A DNA stretch of 64,000 bases from Guadua angustifolia (Eukaryota > Streptophyta > Magnoliopsida > Poales > Poaceae), in assembly GCA_036346375.1 (NCBI GenBank), contig CM070503.1, positions 2,914,001 to 2,978,000 on the forward strand, given 5' to 3'. This document shows, in pieces, positions 44,982 through 56,894 of the stretch. The notes beneath the pieces were generated by a model. That model was not told where the DNA came from. It did no database searches and worked only from the letters and a program-made list of their open reading frames with translations. The first letter of the stretch is position 1. The number at the start of each line of letters is the position of its first letter. The position numbers and the translations under genes are program-made.

Positions 44982-45996
44982 CAGGGCCGGCCCAAAGGGG
45001 AGGGCAACCGGTGCGACCGCCAGGGGCCCTCAATTTAGGAGGGCCCCCAAATTGTATCTAACATGAATGTAGAAGTATCATTCCCGATAAAACACCGAGC
45101 TACCCGAAAAAAGTAGTTTGATGAAAGTGATTATAATGAATAGGTTTTATCAGCTGAGAAGTCTTTTGAGGTAAATTACTTTCTTGTTATGGTGGATGTA
45201 GCAATTTCTTCATTAAAGGACAGGTTTGAGGATTTTACTACATTTAAAAGTATATTTGGTTTTTTACTTAGCTCAAAAAATTTAAAGTCATTGGATAATA
45301 TTGAACTAAGAAATTGTTGCACTAAATTTGCAAAAATATTTTCCCATAATAGTTTATGTGATATTGAGTTAGATGATTTTTTGAACTAAAAGTGCTACAA
45401 ATGACTTTATCTCGCTCACAATCCGCCATGGAGATTTTTGAGTTTGTTAAGGATTTAGATTGCTATCCAAATGTTTCAATTGTTTATCGAATCTTATTCA
45501 CCATACCTATGATGTAGCCTCCACGAAAAGAAGTTTTTCAAAGCTAAAATTATTAAAAATTACTTGAGGTCATCGGTTGTCACAAAAAGGTTAAATGGTT
45601 TGACAATTTTATGCATTGAGAAGGATAAATTGGATGAAATTGATATTGATACTATTATTGATGACTTTGCATCTAAGAGTGTTAGAAGGAACTTTAACTT
45701 GCCCATTTAAATTTGTAGGAGTTGGTGAGATTGGCTTTTGTCGCAAAGATTATGGTAGTGATGGCAATGTGGCGCGGGTAGGCTTGAAAGTGCATCTTGG
45801 AGGCTAGAGCTCAATTTAGTTGAATAGTACATGAGTTTGATTATGTTTAAACTATCTTTTGTTTGTGACTTGTTCTCTACCAAGTTTATTACATATAAAA
45901 CTATTCGATATTTTATCTATAATAATTATGGTAGTCAATAAAAGAGCCACTTGATTTAGCTCGTCCCGGGCCCCCAAAATCTTTGGAACGGTCCTG
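44982..45996 (+). mobile_element. hAT-type element copy 1, with perfect 8-bp TSD
   Basis: The ends cagggccggccc and (rc) CAGGACCGTTCC are related. GTAGTACT flanks both (44974-44981, 45997-46004), the 8-bp TSD of hAT. The interior retains only transposase C-terminal pieces: MVDVAISSLKDRFEDFTTF from 45189, a stop at 45388, then ASTKRSFSKLKLLKNYLR and LSVLCIEKDKLDEIDIDT-like sequence up to RNFNLPI, the dimerisation domain. Frameshifts make it inactive. Confidence 0.88.
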
Positions 45997-46135
45997 GTAG
46001 TACTTGCGGTGTGCACGCAGGATCAGTCTAGAGGTGGGCTTCGGGCCACGGCCATCTCGCCGTGCCAGCCCAACTCGCCACTGGCGAGACCCAAGCACTG
46101 TCTAAGGCACACCATGCCGTTGTCGTGTTGTGTGG

Positions 46136-47148
46136 CGGGGCTACCCAAAGGGAGGGCAACCAGGTGCATCCTTGAGGCCCTCAATTTAGGAGGGCCCCCA
46201 AATTGTATTTAACATGAATGTAGAAGTATCATTCCCGATAAAACACCGAGCTACCCGAAAAAAGTAGTTTGATGAAAGTGATTATAATGAATAGGTTTTA
46301 TCAGCTGAGAAGTCTTTTGAGGTAAATTACTTTCTTGTTATGGTGGATGTAGCAATTTCTTCATTGAAGGACAGGTTTGAGGATTTTACTACATTTAAGA
46401 GTATATTTGGTTTTTTACTTAGCTCAAAAAATTTAAAGTCATTGGATAATATTGAACTAAGAAATTGTTGCACTAAATTTGCAAAAATATTTTCCCATAA
46501 TAGTTTATGTGATATTGAGTTAGATGATTTTTTTTGAACTAAAAGTGCTACAAATGACTTTATCTGCTCACAGTCCGCCATGGAGATTTTTGAGTTTGTT
46601 AAGGATTTAGATTGCTATCCAAATGTTTCAATTGTTTATCGAATCTTATTCACCATACCTATGATGTAGCCTCCGCTGAAAGAAGTTTTTCAAAGCTAAA
46701 ATTATTAAAAAATTACTTGAGGTCATCAATGTCACAAAAAAGGTTAAATGGTTTGACAATTTTATGCATTGAGAAGGATAAATTGGATGAAATTGATATT
46801 GATACTATTATTGATGACTTTGCATCTAAGAGTGTTAGAAGGAACTTTAACTTGCCCATTTAAATTTGTAGGAGTTGGTGAGATTGGCTTTTGTCGCAGC
46901 ATTATGGTAGTGATGGCAATGTGGCGCGGGTAGGCTTGAAAGTGCATCTTGGAGGCTAGAGCTCAATTTAGTTGAATAGTACATGAGTTTGATTATGTTT
47001 AAACTATCTTTTGTTTGTGACTTGTTCTCTACCAAGTTTATTACATATAAAAGCATTCGATATTTTATCTATAATAATTATGGTAGTCAATAAAAGAGCC
47101 ACTTGATTTAGCTCGTCTCGGGCCCCCAAAATCTTTGGAACGGTCCTG
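46136..47148 (+). mobile_element. hAT-type element copy 2, near-identical to copy 1
   Basis: It aligns to copy 1 over its whole length with few substitutions and small indels. In the dimerisation segment it keeps SAERSFSKLKLLKNYLRSSM, the more canonical reading. The left terminus is changed (cggggctaccc) and no clear TSD was found. Only 139 bp separate it from copy 1. It could be an independent insertion or a product of local duplication. Confidence 0.8.
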
Positions 47149-47531
47149 CGTGTAGGATTAGGTCTTATCCCATTGAACGTGTGGAGTCGTGAACGCCGTC
47201 GCCGTCGGTTCGTCTCTGTTAATGGCACTAAGGATGAGGAGCAAGAGTTAACTGCCAGTGAAAATCTAGTATACACAATTTTTTAGAGAAAAGAACTAGA
47301 TTTTATTTATTCATTAGGTACAAATATAAAGTTTCTACCTCATTAAAAAACTTACGTCCGTGAGTGTGGTTCCCTAGTAATTAAGAAAAACTTAAGTATG
47401 GTAAAAATATACATACGTACTAGTAACTCCTCAATGTTGAGATCATTCGTGCGTTCTAGGTCAGTGCACACCTGATGTGGTGGTGTCGATGGCTGAGTGA
47501 GGCAAGTGGAATGACTATTGTGTCCGGTGTT
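47149..47531. other. Spacer between hAT copy 2 and the Pack-MULE-like unit
   Basis: No gene or repeat was recognised. Confidence 0.4.
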
Positions 47532-48618
47532 AGGGGTGGGCATTCGGTTTGATTGGTTTTATTGGTTCGGTTTATTCAGGTTTAAAATATTTTGGTTTCT
47601 AGAAACCGGCCACCAAAATTCTCTAGCCGAAATGAAAAATCGAACCGAATTAACCGAAATATTTCGGTTTGGTTAATTCAGTTTTTCGGTTAACCGAGTT
47701 TACCACAGCATCTGTTGACCATTTGCAATTTTGTGTTTCAATTGGTGAATGATCAATGGCAAACACAAAGTAGATTGTTTTCTAGATCTACCGTTTTGTG
47801 TTTCAATTGTTGAATGATCAATGACAAACTACTCCCAGCTCAGTCACACACAAAGTGGAATTTCTCCCAGATGGCCAGATTTGCCATACCTTTGGTTCCC
47901 GCACTATCGGTGTCGGTCGTCGTGTCCGGCGCAGGTACTCCCCACAGATGAAGACCACAGGGCACCATGAGAAGGCGACGAGCACGCAGAGCATAGTAAA
48001 CTCAAGGGTGTCATCGCCAAGGTCGCCGCAGGAGAGGACCCTGACGAAGAGCTTGAAGACTGGGGAGGGGTTGGCAGCGGCAACGTTGCCGAGGAGGAGG
48101 TGAAGGGAGAGGAGGCTAACAACGCACTCGAGCGCGGGCTCGATGACCTTGGGGGAGGCGGGATCGAGGGTGAGGAGGAGGGTCAAGCCTACGGATTTGA
48201 AGCAGAGACTAGGGCACCAGGGAGAGACCTAGAGCGCAGCCTCAGTGACCTTGGGGGAGGTGGGCTTGAGGGCGAGGGGGTCAAGCTGACGGATTTGGAG
48301 GCAGAGACAAGGGCACCACCACACCAAGGAGAGATCTAGAGCGCGGGCTTAGCGACCTTGGGCGGTCGAGGGTGAGAAGGGGTTCAAGCCAGCGGATTTG
48401 GACGCGGAGTCGCGGAGACAAGGGCACCAGGGAGAGATTTGGAGGGGAGAAGTCGCTCTCCTTGCCTTGTGAAGAGGGGAGAGTGGCACGTTTCAGTCTC
48501 CGCGTGGAGAAGGAATAACCGATTCTAGCTTTAAAATAAAAACCGAACTAAAAACTAAAAGCCAAAAAAATAGTTAATTCGGTTCGGTTCGGTAATTCGA
48601 TTAAAAAATATGCACCAC
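47532..48618. mobile_element. Pack-MULE-like unit with GC-rich interior (uncertain ends)
   Basis: The left end aggggtgggcattcggttt and nearby cggttt/aaccg motifs are mirrored at the right by ggttcggttcggtaattcg...gcacc, a style common among grass MULEs. The interior (47850-48480) is GC-rich and includes a 122-codon minus-strand ORF (LLLTLDPASPKVIEPALECV..., 48186-47818) that reads like a fragment of a helical plant protein. I cannot name its source. A 9-bp TSD was not found. Confidence 0.45.
48130..48450 (+). repeat. Three diverged ~105-bp tandem repeats
   Basis: The core gaccttgggggagg, then ggcttgagggYgag, then cggatttggaggcRgagac and agggcaccagggagaga recurs about three times inside the GC-rich part of the Pack-MULE-like unit. 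The third copy is the most altered. Confidence 0.7.
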
Positions 48619-49028
48619 CTACAAAGCATTGCGGGCGCGCTCAGCGAGTGGCACAACAGAGTGTTGACTCGATGCGTGCACTCGATGTTAGTGAGTATGT
48701 ACTCTTCAATCTCTATTCTTCACTTTTTAGCATATCTATTCTCTTCACTTTCTACGAGTGCGCAGGTCTACGCAGGAAGAATCTGTGATATGCATGCGCA
48801 TATCACTCAGTGGCCGGTAATAAATAACTGACGCAGTAATTAACGTAAGCTTAGTCGATCGGTGTCTCTGCAAGCATGCGATCGATGCCGTAGTACGTCA
48901 CCGCTTGGCTGCCGCCGCTGGCCGGCGCCCGCACGCCTGCTCTTTTACAGCAATCACGCAATTCGTCGCCTCTCATGCATTCGCCTAGCTTATTCGTTTA
49001 TCGATCGCATTAGCTAGCTTGACCAGAC
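48619..49028. other. Intergenic spacer
   Basis: No gene was recognised. Short chance ORFs only. Confidence 0.4.
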
Positions 49029-49031
49029 TAA

Positions 49032-49258
49032 GGGTTTGTTTCAGTTTTAGATTATCTAAAAGCTATTTTTGAATTGTAGTTGTAGAGAAGCTTATTCTCT
49101 AAAAACTGAAATCCAAAATTATATATGAAGTGAATTGTGGATTCTAGTGTGTATGGGTGAACTAGATTGTGAGAATTGGATTCTAGAATTAGGTTGTTTG
49201 TTTTTTATTCTACTTTTGGTATCAGAATCCAGAATCAAAAGCTAAAACAAACTGTCCC
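49032..49258. mobile_element. Tourist-like MITE, TSD TAA
   Basis: The left end GGGTTTGTTTCAGTTTTAG resembles the inverse of the right end (rc GGGACAGTTTGTTTTAGC). TAA flanks both sides (49029-49031, 49259-49261). About 227 bp, no coding. Confidence 0.68.
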
Positions 49259-49261
49259 TAA

Positions 49262-52200
49262 TTTTAATTCTGATCTACGTGGTACTTAATACTACTATTA
49301 ACTGACATAGATCGATCTATCCTCGTTTGGCCATTGGCTAAGCTTTCAGGAGATAATATCTGAATGCGTATGAGTTGTCTGCACTGTTCAAAACGTGGGT
49401 AGCTTCAGTGCACACATGATGCGAGCAAAACGTGTACTAATATCGATCAAAACTTGTGCTAGTACTAGCTTAGCTGGTACAATATATTCTGGGGAAGGAC
49501 AAGGCTCTCGTACTCTAGTGTTTTTCCTTATCCTTTTTCTTTCCTTTTGTCTTAAAAAAAAGAAGAAAAAGTTTTTTTTCCTTACCTTGTCTATTGATCT
49601 GTTCAGGGCTTTGAACCCGGACGGCCAGTCATTTGGAATTTCTCAGAAGTCTCCGTCACCAAGAACACGTTCTGGTACTGTATCGTTGATATCTATAGAA
49701 AACTGGAAATTTTGTTACTACTTGCCCTTTCAGCTCGATACATAAGGACCGGTTGTTTCAGACTTTTCAGTTACAAGTTGGTTTTGGCACGCCCCCATAC
49801 ATGCGGAATTGCAAAGTTTGCACATGGATATCTCTCCCCTGGCCTTAATTTGCTAGCTAAATATCACTGGCCCTAATGGGCGTTAGTGTTGAATGCGCCC
49901 TTTTAGCTAACATGCCTGCTTATTTTTCAATGTTGATTCCTCATTATATTTCCTAGTCTGCAATAATCTGGAGTATAATCGACAGATCGAGTCAGCTGGA
50001 GCATGTTTGGCCTGCAATTCCATTAGTGCGAGAACAGTACGTACGCCAACAGGAGCATCTCGATCTACTTTACAATTGAATTGACATAGCTGCAAAAATG
50101 GTAGTGCAACTATGTCCTTCTCCCTCCATCCCATAATATAAATCCTTATTTCTGAAAAGCATTGTACCACAATATATATAAGCCTATTATGAAGATTAAT
50201 TAAAGACGTAGTTATTGTAATATTTCCATCATATAACCCTTTTTAAAGATAAAAAAGTGGGTGAGTGGTTGTAGTATACCATTTAATATGGAGATACATG
50301 GTCTAATAACATTTACATTTTATTAAATTTAGTCTCCTTGGTCTGTACGCATGATGAGCAATGGAGTTATATTGCGGACACAGGAAGTACCGTAGTATGC
50401 ATGTATCCAAATTAAAGACAGGGTAGGTACACAGCTAGCACCAATGCCGCGCGTGATAGTTCTGCCTTTCAAGTGCAGGAAATTGCAAACGTAAGCCGGT
50501 GAACTTATATACTGCGGTATGGCCGCATTTCATCATCACGTTATCTGAAAATAAAAAAGTCTGCCTGCATTTACATACATGGAGACTGCAAACGCACAAG
50601 TCCTTGCAGGTGAAATTGATGGTCCAAACAGAAACAGTGAATTGGCTCTGCCTGCAAGTGGCTGATCGATCTAGTTAATTACTACTCCACTTGCATAGTT
50701 GCATACTGGAGTATATATGGAGTACGATCAAACCAACAAATGGTCTAAATTGCTTAACAGTATTTTGCTACAGTATATGATACAACGAAAAATCGGGAAG
50801 TGTTTTCAAACAGTATCCTCGGGAGATTTAGACCATTACTTTTTGATCCAACGGTCCACGTGCAACTGCTTAATTTACCGTTTGGATATATCTCAGTTCA
50901 TGGAGTACATGTCTTGGTCAGAAGCGAAAGGGGACAACAGGGAAAACTATTAATGCTGGCGCGATCGATCGAACTGGACATGAAAAGACTAATGTGTGTG
51001 TACATGATTCGATCTACTCCGGCCATGAGATTGGTCAGATTTGAATTAAAACCGAACGCTGGATTGGTTAGAGGCTGCAGCTCGGTTGGCGGCAGATTTC
51101 CTGTACCTAATTAAAAGCGCTGCCTTACCTCACGAGGAAAGCTAGGCCGGACGGTGATCTCGTTTGCATCTGAGCTATCCGTCTTAGGAATTGAACTGCC
51201 CCCTCCTCTCCTCCTGAATGCGAACTGTTGGCAACGAAAACAACGTGCAAAGAAAGCTGGAAATTAAGGACGATGGGGTTGCATGCAGAGCTAGCTGTCC
51301 GTTACTACTTTGCATTCTTTTTTTTTTGAGGGAATACTTTGCATTCTTTTGAGCCAGCCATGAGCGCATCTCCTTTCTTCCTTGGGCTGGGCAGCAACCA
51401 CTGTACTTACGCCAATATATATATACGTGCATTGATGACAGAGACCACGCGTGGATGCATCCGTGGGAGGTAGACGAGACAGTTCAACGAGCTGCGCGCG
51501 TGATGCCCGGCCAACTTCTCAGAGCGATCGCAACGGATGATCGCGCATATACTCGCATGCGTGCATTATTCAAGGGCTCTTGGCATTGGCTGGCAACTCG
51601 GCCTCCTAACCAACCTAGCTCCTTGATTTCCAGCAGTTTGGCCAAGCTCTTGCTCAGTATTTCCTCGCATGGTATACGCACGCGTCCAGCTTGTGTCCCT
51701 TCCCTTCATGTCGATACATCCATCGTGCCCTAGTCCTTGCATGCATGCTAATTCGTTCTCTGAAGTTAGCTCTCGCCTAAGCTGTTATCCAACTCTTTCC
51801 AGACATTTTCAGCTGTCTTGCATGTTTCCTTGTCGCTCATCGAGTTCTAGCTTGCAGGTCAAAAGTGTGAGTCAGATGTTCCATCAGATCCCGAGACCAT
51901 ATTAACGTTCCTCGACGCGTGCCTTAAGTGTAGCTAGCTGGCCACCACGAAGCCTTTTGATCACTAGGGCCTTTTGATCACTAGGGCCTGCGTATCTTGC
52001 CTCGTAGTAACGGCTAAGGGCAGTCCTAATTCTCTATCTTAGCTGGTGTCTATAGAATTAATTATACTGTCAACTAAGCAAAAATCTGGTGTGGTATAGG
52101 AATTAAAGAAGGGAGAGAAGGAAAAACAAAGAAACCGTGTCTTATGCAAGAAACTAGGTCGGCGCGGGTATCAAGACGCAAGAAACGAGCAAATCATGGA

Positions 52201-52315
52201 TTGAGAAACCATGCATTGGTTTATTGCTCTCTCCTTTAGACACTACTCATAAAAACCATGGGTTGAGACTGCCCTAACACCAACCGCAAAAAACCTGTAG
52301 TGAGTTGTGACATTT
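49262..52315. other. About 3 kb of gene-poor intergenic DNA
   Basis: No gene was supported on either strand. The only recognisable fragment is a Stowaway-like end (ctccctccatcccataata) near 50119-50137 without a partner. Short ORFs (for example 50800-51114) show no family features. Confidence 0.45.
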
Positions 52316-52316
52316 G

Positions 52317-52317
52317 T

Positions 52318-52372
<55 letters not shown>
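52317..52372. repeat. Compound (TA)n(GA)n microsatellite
   Basis: A TA run passes directly into a GA run ending at 52372. It forms the left flank of the inverted-repeat element that follows. Confidence 0.92.
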
Positions 52373-52374
<2 letters not shown>

Positions 52375-52377
<3 letters not shown>

Positions 52378-52739
52378 CAGACCTCGGAGTACATACTCCC
52401 ACCTCTCATATACCACTTAAATGAATACTTTATACTCTTTTATCACTTTTGGTATATTCCAATAATAATTTTAAGATACTCCAATGCGATATGACTAAAA
52501 AATTTCATCGAAACTATTTATTTTTTTGCTACATACCCTTTTCTATATGTAAAAAGAATATATAAACAAATTATGCTATAAAAGGTGGACTTTAATAAAA
52601 TTTTTCGTGGAACCCAATTTAGAGTATCTTATAGTTAGTATTAGAGTATACTCAGAAGGATAAAGAGGTATAACAACATCATTTAAACGGTATATTGAAG
52701 GTGGGAGTATGTACACCCAGGAGCATAAAACCATTTTCA
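52375..52739. mobile_element. Fold-back MITE set in (TA)n microsatellite, Micron-like
   Basis: The left arm ggagtacatactcccacct...atatacc pairs with the right arm (rc ggtgtacatactcccacctt...atatacc), and further inner segments (ttaagatactccaatgcg against rc ttataagatactctaaattg) also match. It is bounded left by the TA/GA tract and right by (TA)n at 52739-52756. Rice Micron elements are known to sit in (TA)n microsatellites and to be about 0.4 kb, so this is a candidate relative; identity was not tested. Confidence 0.65.
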
Positions 52740-53111
52740 TATATATATATATATAACAGCCACCCGTATAGTGTCCCAACGAGAGAGGGGTGGGACTTAG
52801 TACTAACTACTAAGCAGTATAGGTTGATCGAAAGTGCATGCTCATGCTCCGTGAGGTTGTTGTATTCGCAATTTTTACACAAATAGCTGTATACAAACAG
52901 ACGTACTCATGTGTATGCACTGTGTGGTGTGGGCGTGTAACGTGTGCGTACATGCATCGTCCTCTTATGGAAAATGTTACACGTGATATACACGTATAAA
53001 AATATATAATGCGATTCAATAAAAAAGAAAATGCGTGGCACACAGATGACAGTTTCAACTCTTGTGTTGACCAGCACACGACATGCATGCAAAACCGTAG
53101 AGGCAAGCTAT

Positions 53112-53350
53112 AGTCATGTTTAGTAGAATTTTAGATCCTAACTCTACTTCAGATCTGAAATTTGTAGGCTAAAATAAAGTGAATTAAGTTTATATTTTTA
53201 GTTTAAAATGTAAACAAGATGATCCACCTAAACACTCTTAATGTATCTATAACTCCAACTCTATAAACTTCTAAAGCTATGAGTACCTTACTCTACCAAC
53301 TCCACAAATTTTAATGGAGTTGGAGCTATCCCAAACACTCCTATATGCTA
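53112..53350. mobile_element. Possible MITE relic
   Basis: The left border catgtttagtagaattttag and right border (rc) gagtgtttgggatagctcc are weakly related. The interior has the phrases 'ctccaactctataaact' and 'ggagttggagct', common in grass MITEs. No convincing TSD. Confidence 0.35.
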
Positions 53351-53493
53351 TATATTAGGATTGTTAGGAACTTGGGGATCCGAATTATACTTTTATTAAT
53401 CCTGGCAAAGTTCCTGCCCCCGGAGCGCTTTGAGTCGAGCCTACCAAGATGGCTCACTTGCGGCCAGCTCGGCTCAAAAAAAATTAGCGTTTC

Positions 53494-54075
53494 GGTCCTT
53501 CCAAAAAATTGTAATTATGTATAGGTCATTTTCACGTTTTTTTACGAATAGATCCTTCTGATTCAAAAAAAATACGGATCTTTCGTAAGAGGACCCTAAA
53601 TATATACTGAAAAAAACGTAGTGACGTTCGGATCATTCCGGCTATTTTCGCGAAAAGGACCTTTCGATTTACTGCAATCGCAAATGCGCTTGTGTCCTTT
53701 TAACCGTTTCTCGCGTTTCCTCCACGATTTAAAAAAGAACGATGGAAAAAATGAAATTGTTTTCGTGAAAAAAAAACAGCGCACGGCCGGCTGGCTCAGC
53801 TCGTTTTTTCCTTTTCACGTGTAGGTCCCTCAAAAACACGTAATTATGTGTAGGTCCTTCCCGCGGTTTTTTACGAAGAGAACCTTCTGATTCAGAAAAA
53901 CACGAATCTTCATGAAAGGACCCTAGATAAATACCGAAAAAACGTAGTGGTGTTTGAATCATTCCGGCTATTTTCCACGAAAAGAATCTTTCGATTTAGC
54001 GCAATCGTGGAAGCGTCTGTATTCTTTCAACCATTTCGCTCGTTTCCTTGATAGCTTTTTACGAGAAAGACGACA
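53494..54075 (+). repeat. Tandem duplication (units of ~330 and ~250 bp)
   Basis: Matching landmarks recur in the same order: taattatgtRtagg (53512, 53841), ttttttacgaa (53539, 53869), ccttctgattca, gaccctaaata/gaccctagata, aaaaacgtagtg, catt(c)cggctattttc, tttcgattta. Divergence is moderate, indicating an old duplication. Short ORFs here are incidental. Confidence 0.8.
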
Positions 54076-54740
54076 CGCGCGATGTGACAGACCGTGAAAG
54101 CTATCCTAGTAACTTTTGAGATCAGCAGAGATGATTCCCCAGCAGTGGTCCGATCCGCTGCAGCCGGTTACCTGATGTACGTTGCTATGCCAGAGCTCGG
54201 CCTTCGATTTAGAATAGACAGACCTTCCAGGCTTCCGCTGATGTGTTTTGTTCTCCACTGTAGGTACCGGCATGCGCTAACTAAAATCCTGACCTATCAT
54301 ATGGATCCGGAGTGGCAACGGATCAATGTAAGGATTGATTGACCAGCAGTAATACTGCAGCTGTGGTTGTCCATGGATGATCCTAGCTAGCTAGATAGAA
54401 ATATGATTGAGACTGCAGATCTCGATTCTCCTCGCGTTGAAGATCGAGCGCTCCATTAATTAGCCTTCACATTTATTGACTAGAGACCAAGGTTAAAAAT
54501 CTTGCCGTCTCGCCAAAGATCTAGCATTTCGGTAGGGCTGAGATTTTAAATCTTGATGAAATAAAAATAATAATTTTTAAGTTACTACAATAATTTTAAA
54601 AACTTTCACTAAAATCTTGGCTTTTGAATAGAAATTACCATAAATTCAACCGGATTTGATGTTTTTATAACCAGATTCTGCTCTAAATTTTTTATGAAGA
54701 ATTGTAATGTCTTTTTATATGAATACATGTAAAATTTTAC

Positions 54741-54742
<2 letters not shown>

Positions 54743-54808
<66 letters not shown>
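54743..54808. repeat. (TA)n microsatellite, about 32 units
   Basis: An uninterrupted TA tract from 54743 to 54808. Confidence 0.95.
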
Positions 54809-54812
<4 letters not shown>

Positions 54813-55437
54813 CAAAGCTACAAATATTGTTTGAAGAGGTGAGCTGACTTAACTATATTTCAACTCATTCATAAGAAACATATATGATTTTGGATATCAA
54901 CACCTAGAATACTTTGTATTTTTTCCTTTGCATGCTTATATTTGAATATTTGTTTAAATTTTGTATGGTTGAGCAGGTTGATGCTTCATTGGTTAGCCTG
55001 CAATAATCATCACCTAATATTATACATATATTATGTCGCCTGGAATCCCCGGCTTCCTAGGGTGTGCCGTACGAACCCTTCCAAATTTCAGCCAATCAGG
55101 TTGGGCTGTGTTCCGGAGCCGTCAGATCAGAATCTCACGGCCACAGCCATTGTCCATTCACTTTCTAGCGCCCACCGCCGCATGTCCGTACCTCCTCTGC
55201 GGACTCATGCTTCCTTGCGTCGCATCGTTCATTTGCTGGTCGCTCATTATCGCGATGGCTCTTTGCTGGTCCTGGATTCGCGCCACGGATGTCCTTTGCA
55301 TGCCCTCCACCTCGGCGAAATAAATTTGAAAACACCAATGCCATGCATCTTAGAGACATCAAGAAAGAGCTTGCCCAAATACCATGGGAAGATATTGTAC
55401 GGCCTAAATAATCTCAGTCCAATTATTACATCTGAGG
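54809..55437. other. Intergenic sequence with one unassigned ORF
   Basis: A 172-codon plus-strand frame (54942-55460) is open but runs into the following transposon and shows no family motif. It is treated as chance. Nothing else was recognised. Confidence 0.35.
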
Positions 55438-55439
55438 TA

Positions 55440-56132
55440 CTCCTCCGCTCTGTTTTATAGGGCGATAAAAATTTTGCGGTGTTCTATTTTATAGGGGCGT
55501 CTTCTAACTTTTGTTGCTTTCATTCCAAAAGTGCCCTTACATAATGCTGCATGCACACGTGAGGCTTCGTTATCCGCATATAATTACTTGCTTCGCTTAT
55601 CGGAGCCAAACTTCACCATCCGGTTTCCATGCAAGCGGAAGTTCTTCATTTCACCAATTTTTCATCCGCATGCGCATGCGAGCGAGCGACTAGTTTTTCA
55701 TCCGCGTGAGCGAAGCGACTAGTTTTTTCATTTCAGACCAATTTTCATCATCGCCATGCATGCGAATCTGCGCACAAGAAATGGAGCGACGACGCCATCT
55801 TGCGGAGCGGCGATTAGTTTTTTCATCCGCGCGAGCGAGAGACTAGTTTTTCATTTCAGCTAATTTTTCATCCGCGCCATGCATGCGTAGAAGGCCGTCG
55901 TCTTTCCATCCGCGCCGTGCATGCGTACAAGGCCGTCGTCTTTCCAGCCGCGCCATGCATGCGTAGAACGGGATGGAAGGCTTGCAGATACTGCGCACAA
56001 GAAACGGAGCGACGACGGCCTCCTTAACTAGAAGCACTAATTAGGGGCAAATACGCCAAACGGAGCGAGTAGTTTTGTTGCATTGGTCTTTGCAAGAAAG
56101 TTTATACGCCCAACAAACGCGAACGGAGGGAG
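55440..56132. mobile_element. Mariner/Stowaway-like element with internal repeats, TSD TA
   Basis: The left end CTCCTCCGCTCTGTTTTATAGGGCG matches in part the inverse of the right end CTCCCTCCGTTCGCG...GGGCGTATA. TA flanks both sides (55438-55439, 56133-56134). Inside are tandem phrases (cgccatgcatgcgtagaa, cgtcgtctttcca, gcgactagttttt). No transposase was recognised. Confidence 0.65.
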
Positions 56133-56134
56133 TA

Positions 56135-56894
56135 TTGTATTATGATATTATCTAATCATTAATTAGTTCTATTTGAAAAACTTTATGAGCAGTTATACAA
56201 TGGTCATTGTGCTATATTATCTTATTTGTTGACTACTAGACACGTAAGTTCTATTGTATCATTGAAGTGATTCAAACTTTTTCTTGAATGTAAATTATTG
56301 CTACATATGCGCAGGTGATCCTATGATATTGGTGAATGTGAATATCATCTATGTTAATTTTATTTCATGTTTATCATTTGTGATAACAATATATATTGAT
56401 TATTGCCACATGTAAGTGTTAGATCCGAAAAACATTCAAAGTGTTGCCAAAATTTCTAAATTTAGGGTCTTTTATGCGCAAATACTTAGTATTTTGCATT
56501 AAAACAGATAGAAAATATAAATAAATACTTGCATATTTTTTTTATATTTTTCCATATTTTCTAGTCTCATGGAACCATTTCACAGGTGGTTCAAAATGGC
56601 CGAGATTTTGGTGAATTTTACTGAGATTTCGGTTTTTCCTGTTTCAAAATTATTGGATTTCAAATTTAGTTTTTGAATATCATCTGAATTTTGGTCGAAA
56701 TTCCAAAATCTAGCTAAACTTTTGGATTTCAGCAGCCTCCAAGATGTGGTGCGAAACCGAAATTTGAAACCTAACAGATACACGTGTCAACAATTAATTC
56801 GCACTACATGCAATATGTGCAGGGCACCCTGCACGGGAGCTGGAGTCATGCAAGAGTTGTAGCTAGCTAGTAGCAAGCCAGCAAGATGTCCATG
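56135..56894. other. AT-rich intergenic DNA
   Basis: No gene was recognised on either strand. Short frames only. Confidence 0.4.

Noticed and set aside
50119..50360. Stowaway MITE
   Set aside because: Only one end (ctccctccatccc) is visible; no partner end or TA duplication was found.
54609..54815. Ile/Tyr-repeat ORF
   Set aside because: It is a translation of the (TA)n microsatellite.
54942..55460. 172-codon ORF
   Set aside because: No recognisable motif, no splice context, and its end overlaps a mariner-like element; treated as chance.
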